NCBI RefSeq assembly: GCF_900747795.2
Contig: NC_041402.2
Location: forward strand, 195,525,489-195,589,488
Direction of reading: 5' to 3'
Length of the DNA: 64,000 nt
Origin: Erpetoichthys calabaricus
Taxonomy: Eukaryota; Chordata; Cladistia; Polypteriformes; Polypteridae
The position numbers and the translations under genes are program-made. Below the pieces are notes generated by a model, which saw only the letters and a program-made list of their open reading frames with translations, did not search any database and had not been told where the DNA came from. Within the stretch, counting starts at the first letter, position 1. Every line of letters starts with the position of its first letter. This document shows, piece by piece, positions 63,947-64,000 of this stretch.

Positions 63947-64000
63947 GGAGGCAGCTTAAGGGCCTTGGTGTGATGGTAATTACCTGCCATGCCAGGGGTG

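Overview
This is vertebrate nuclear DNA, almost certainly from a ray-finned fish. Genes are split by GT-AG introns. The space between exons is packed with fish-type repeats: tRNA-derived SINEs, L2/CR1- and RTE-type LINEs, hAT, pogo and Tc1 elements, Helitrons, LTR relics and (TATC)n tracts. The commonest SINE has a tRNA-like head, a conserved body and a GGATGG tail. I associate that SINE type with polypterids (bichirs, reedfish), but this is recognition, not a search result.

Genes, left to right. (1) 1-2380, plus strand: a CpG-rich promoter and cfap68 (C11orf1), a 137-residue cilium microtubule inner protein in three coding exons. (2) 5698 to about 36.4 kb, minus strand: an unrecognised gene of at least ten coding exons and about 1500 residues. 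It has a duplicated coiled segment and a cluster of SUMO-interaction-like motifs. Its likely promoter is a CpG island at 35.8-36.6 kb. (3) 36565, plus strand: one possible first coding exon leaving the same island in the other direction. (4) 47161-53749, minus strand: the last three coding exons of a C-type lectin with EPN and WND sugar/calcium motifs. (5) 59.66-59.99 kb, minus strand: a broken protein-like stretch of unknown origin.

The repeat landscape has three notable areas. At 38.3-41.8 kb is a Helitron zone with helicase relics and a 1.4-kb inverted repeat whose arms are built of 39-bp units. At 42.88-44.42 kb, three short elements on the minus strand each join a tRNA-like Pol III promoter to a complete type I hammerhead ribozyme, and each is flanked by inverted rather than direct repeats. 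Two of the three sit in similar repeated surroundings with a spacing of about 336-410 bp. At 33-35 kb and 55-56.5 kb, hAT elements with clean 8-bp target duplications contain younger insertions, so insertion order can be read directly.

The hammerhead elements are the best candidate for an undescribed system. Nothing prokaryotic (operon, CRISPR) is present.
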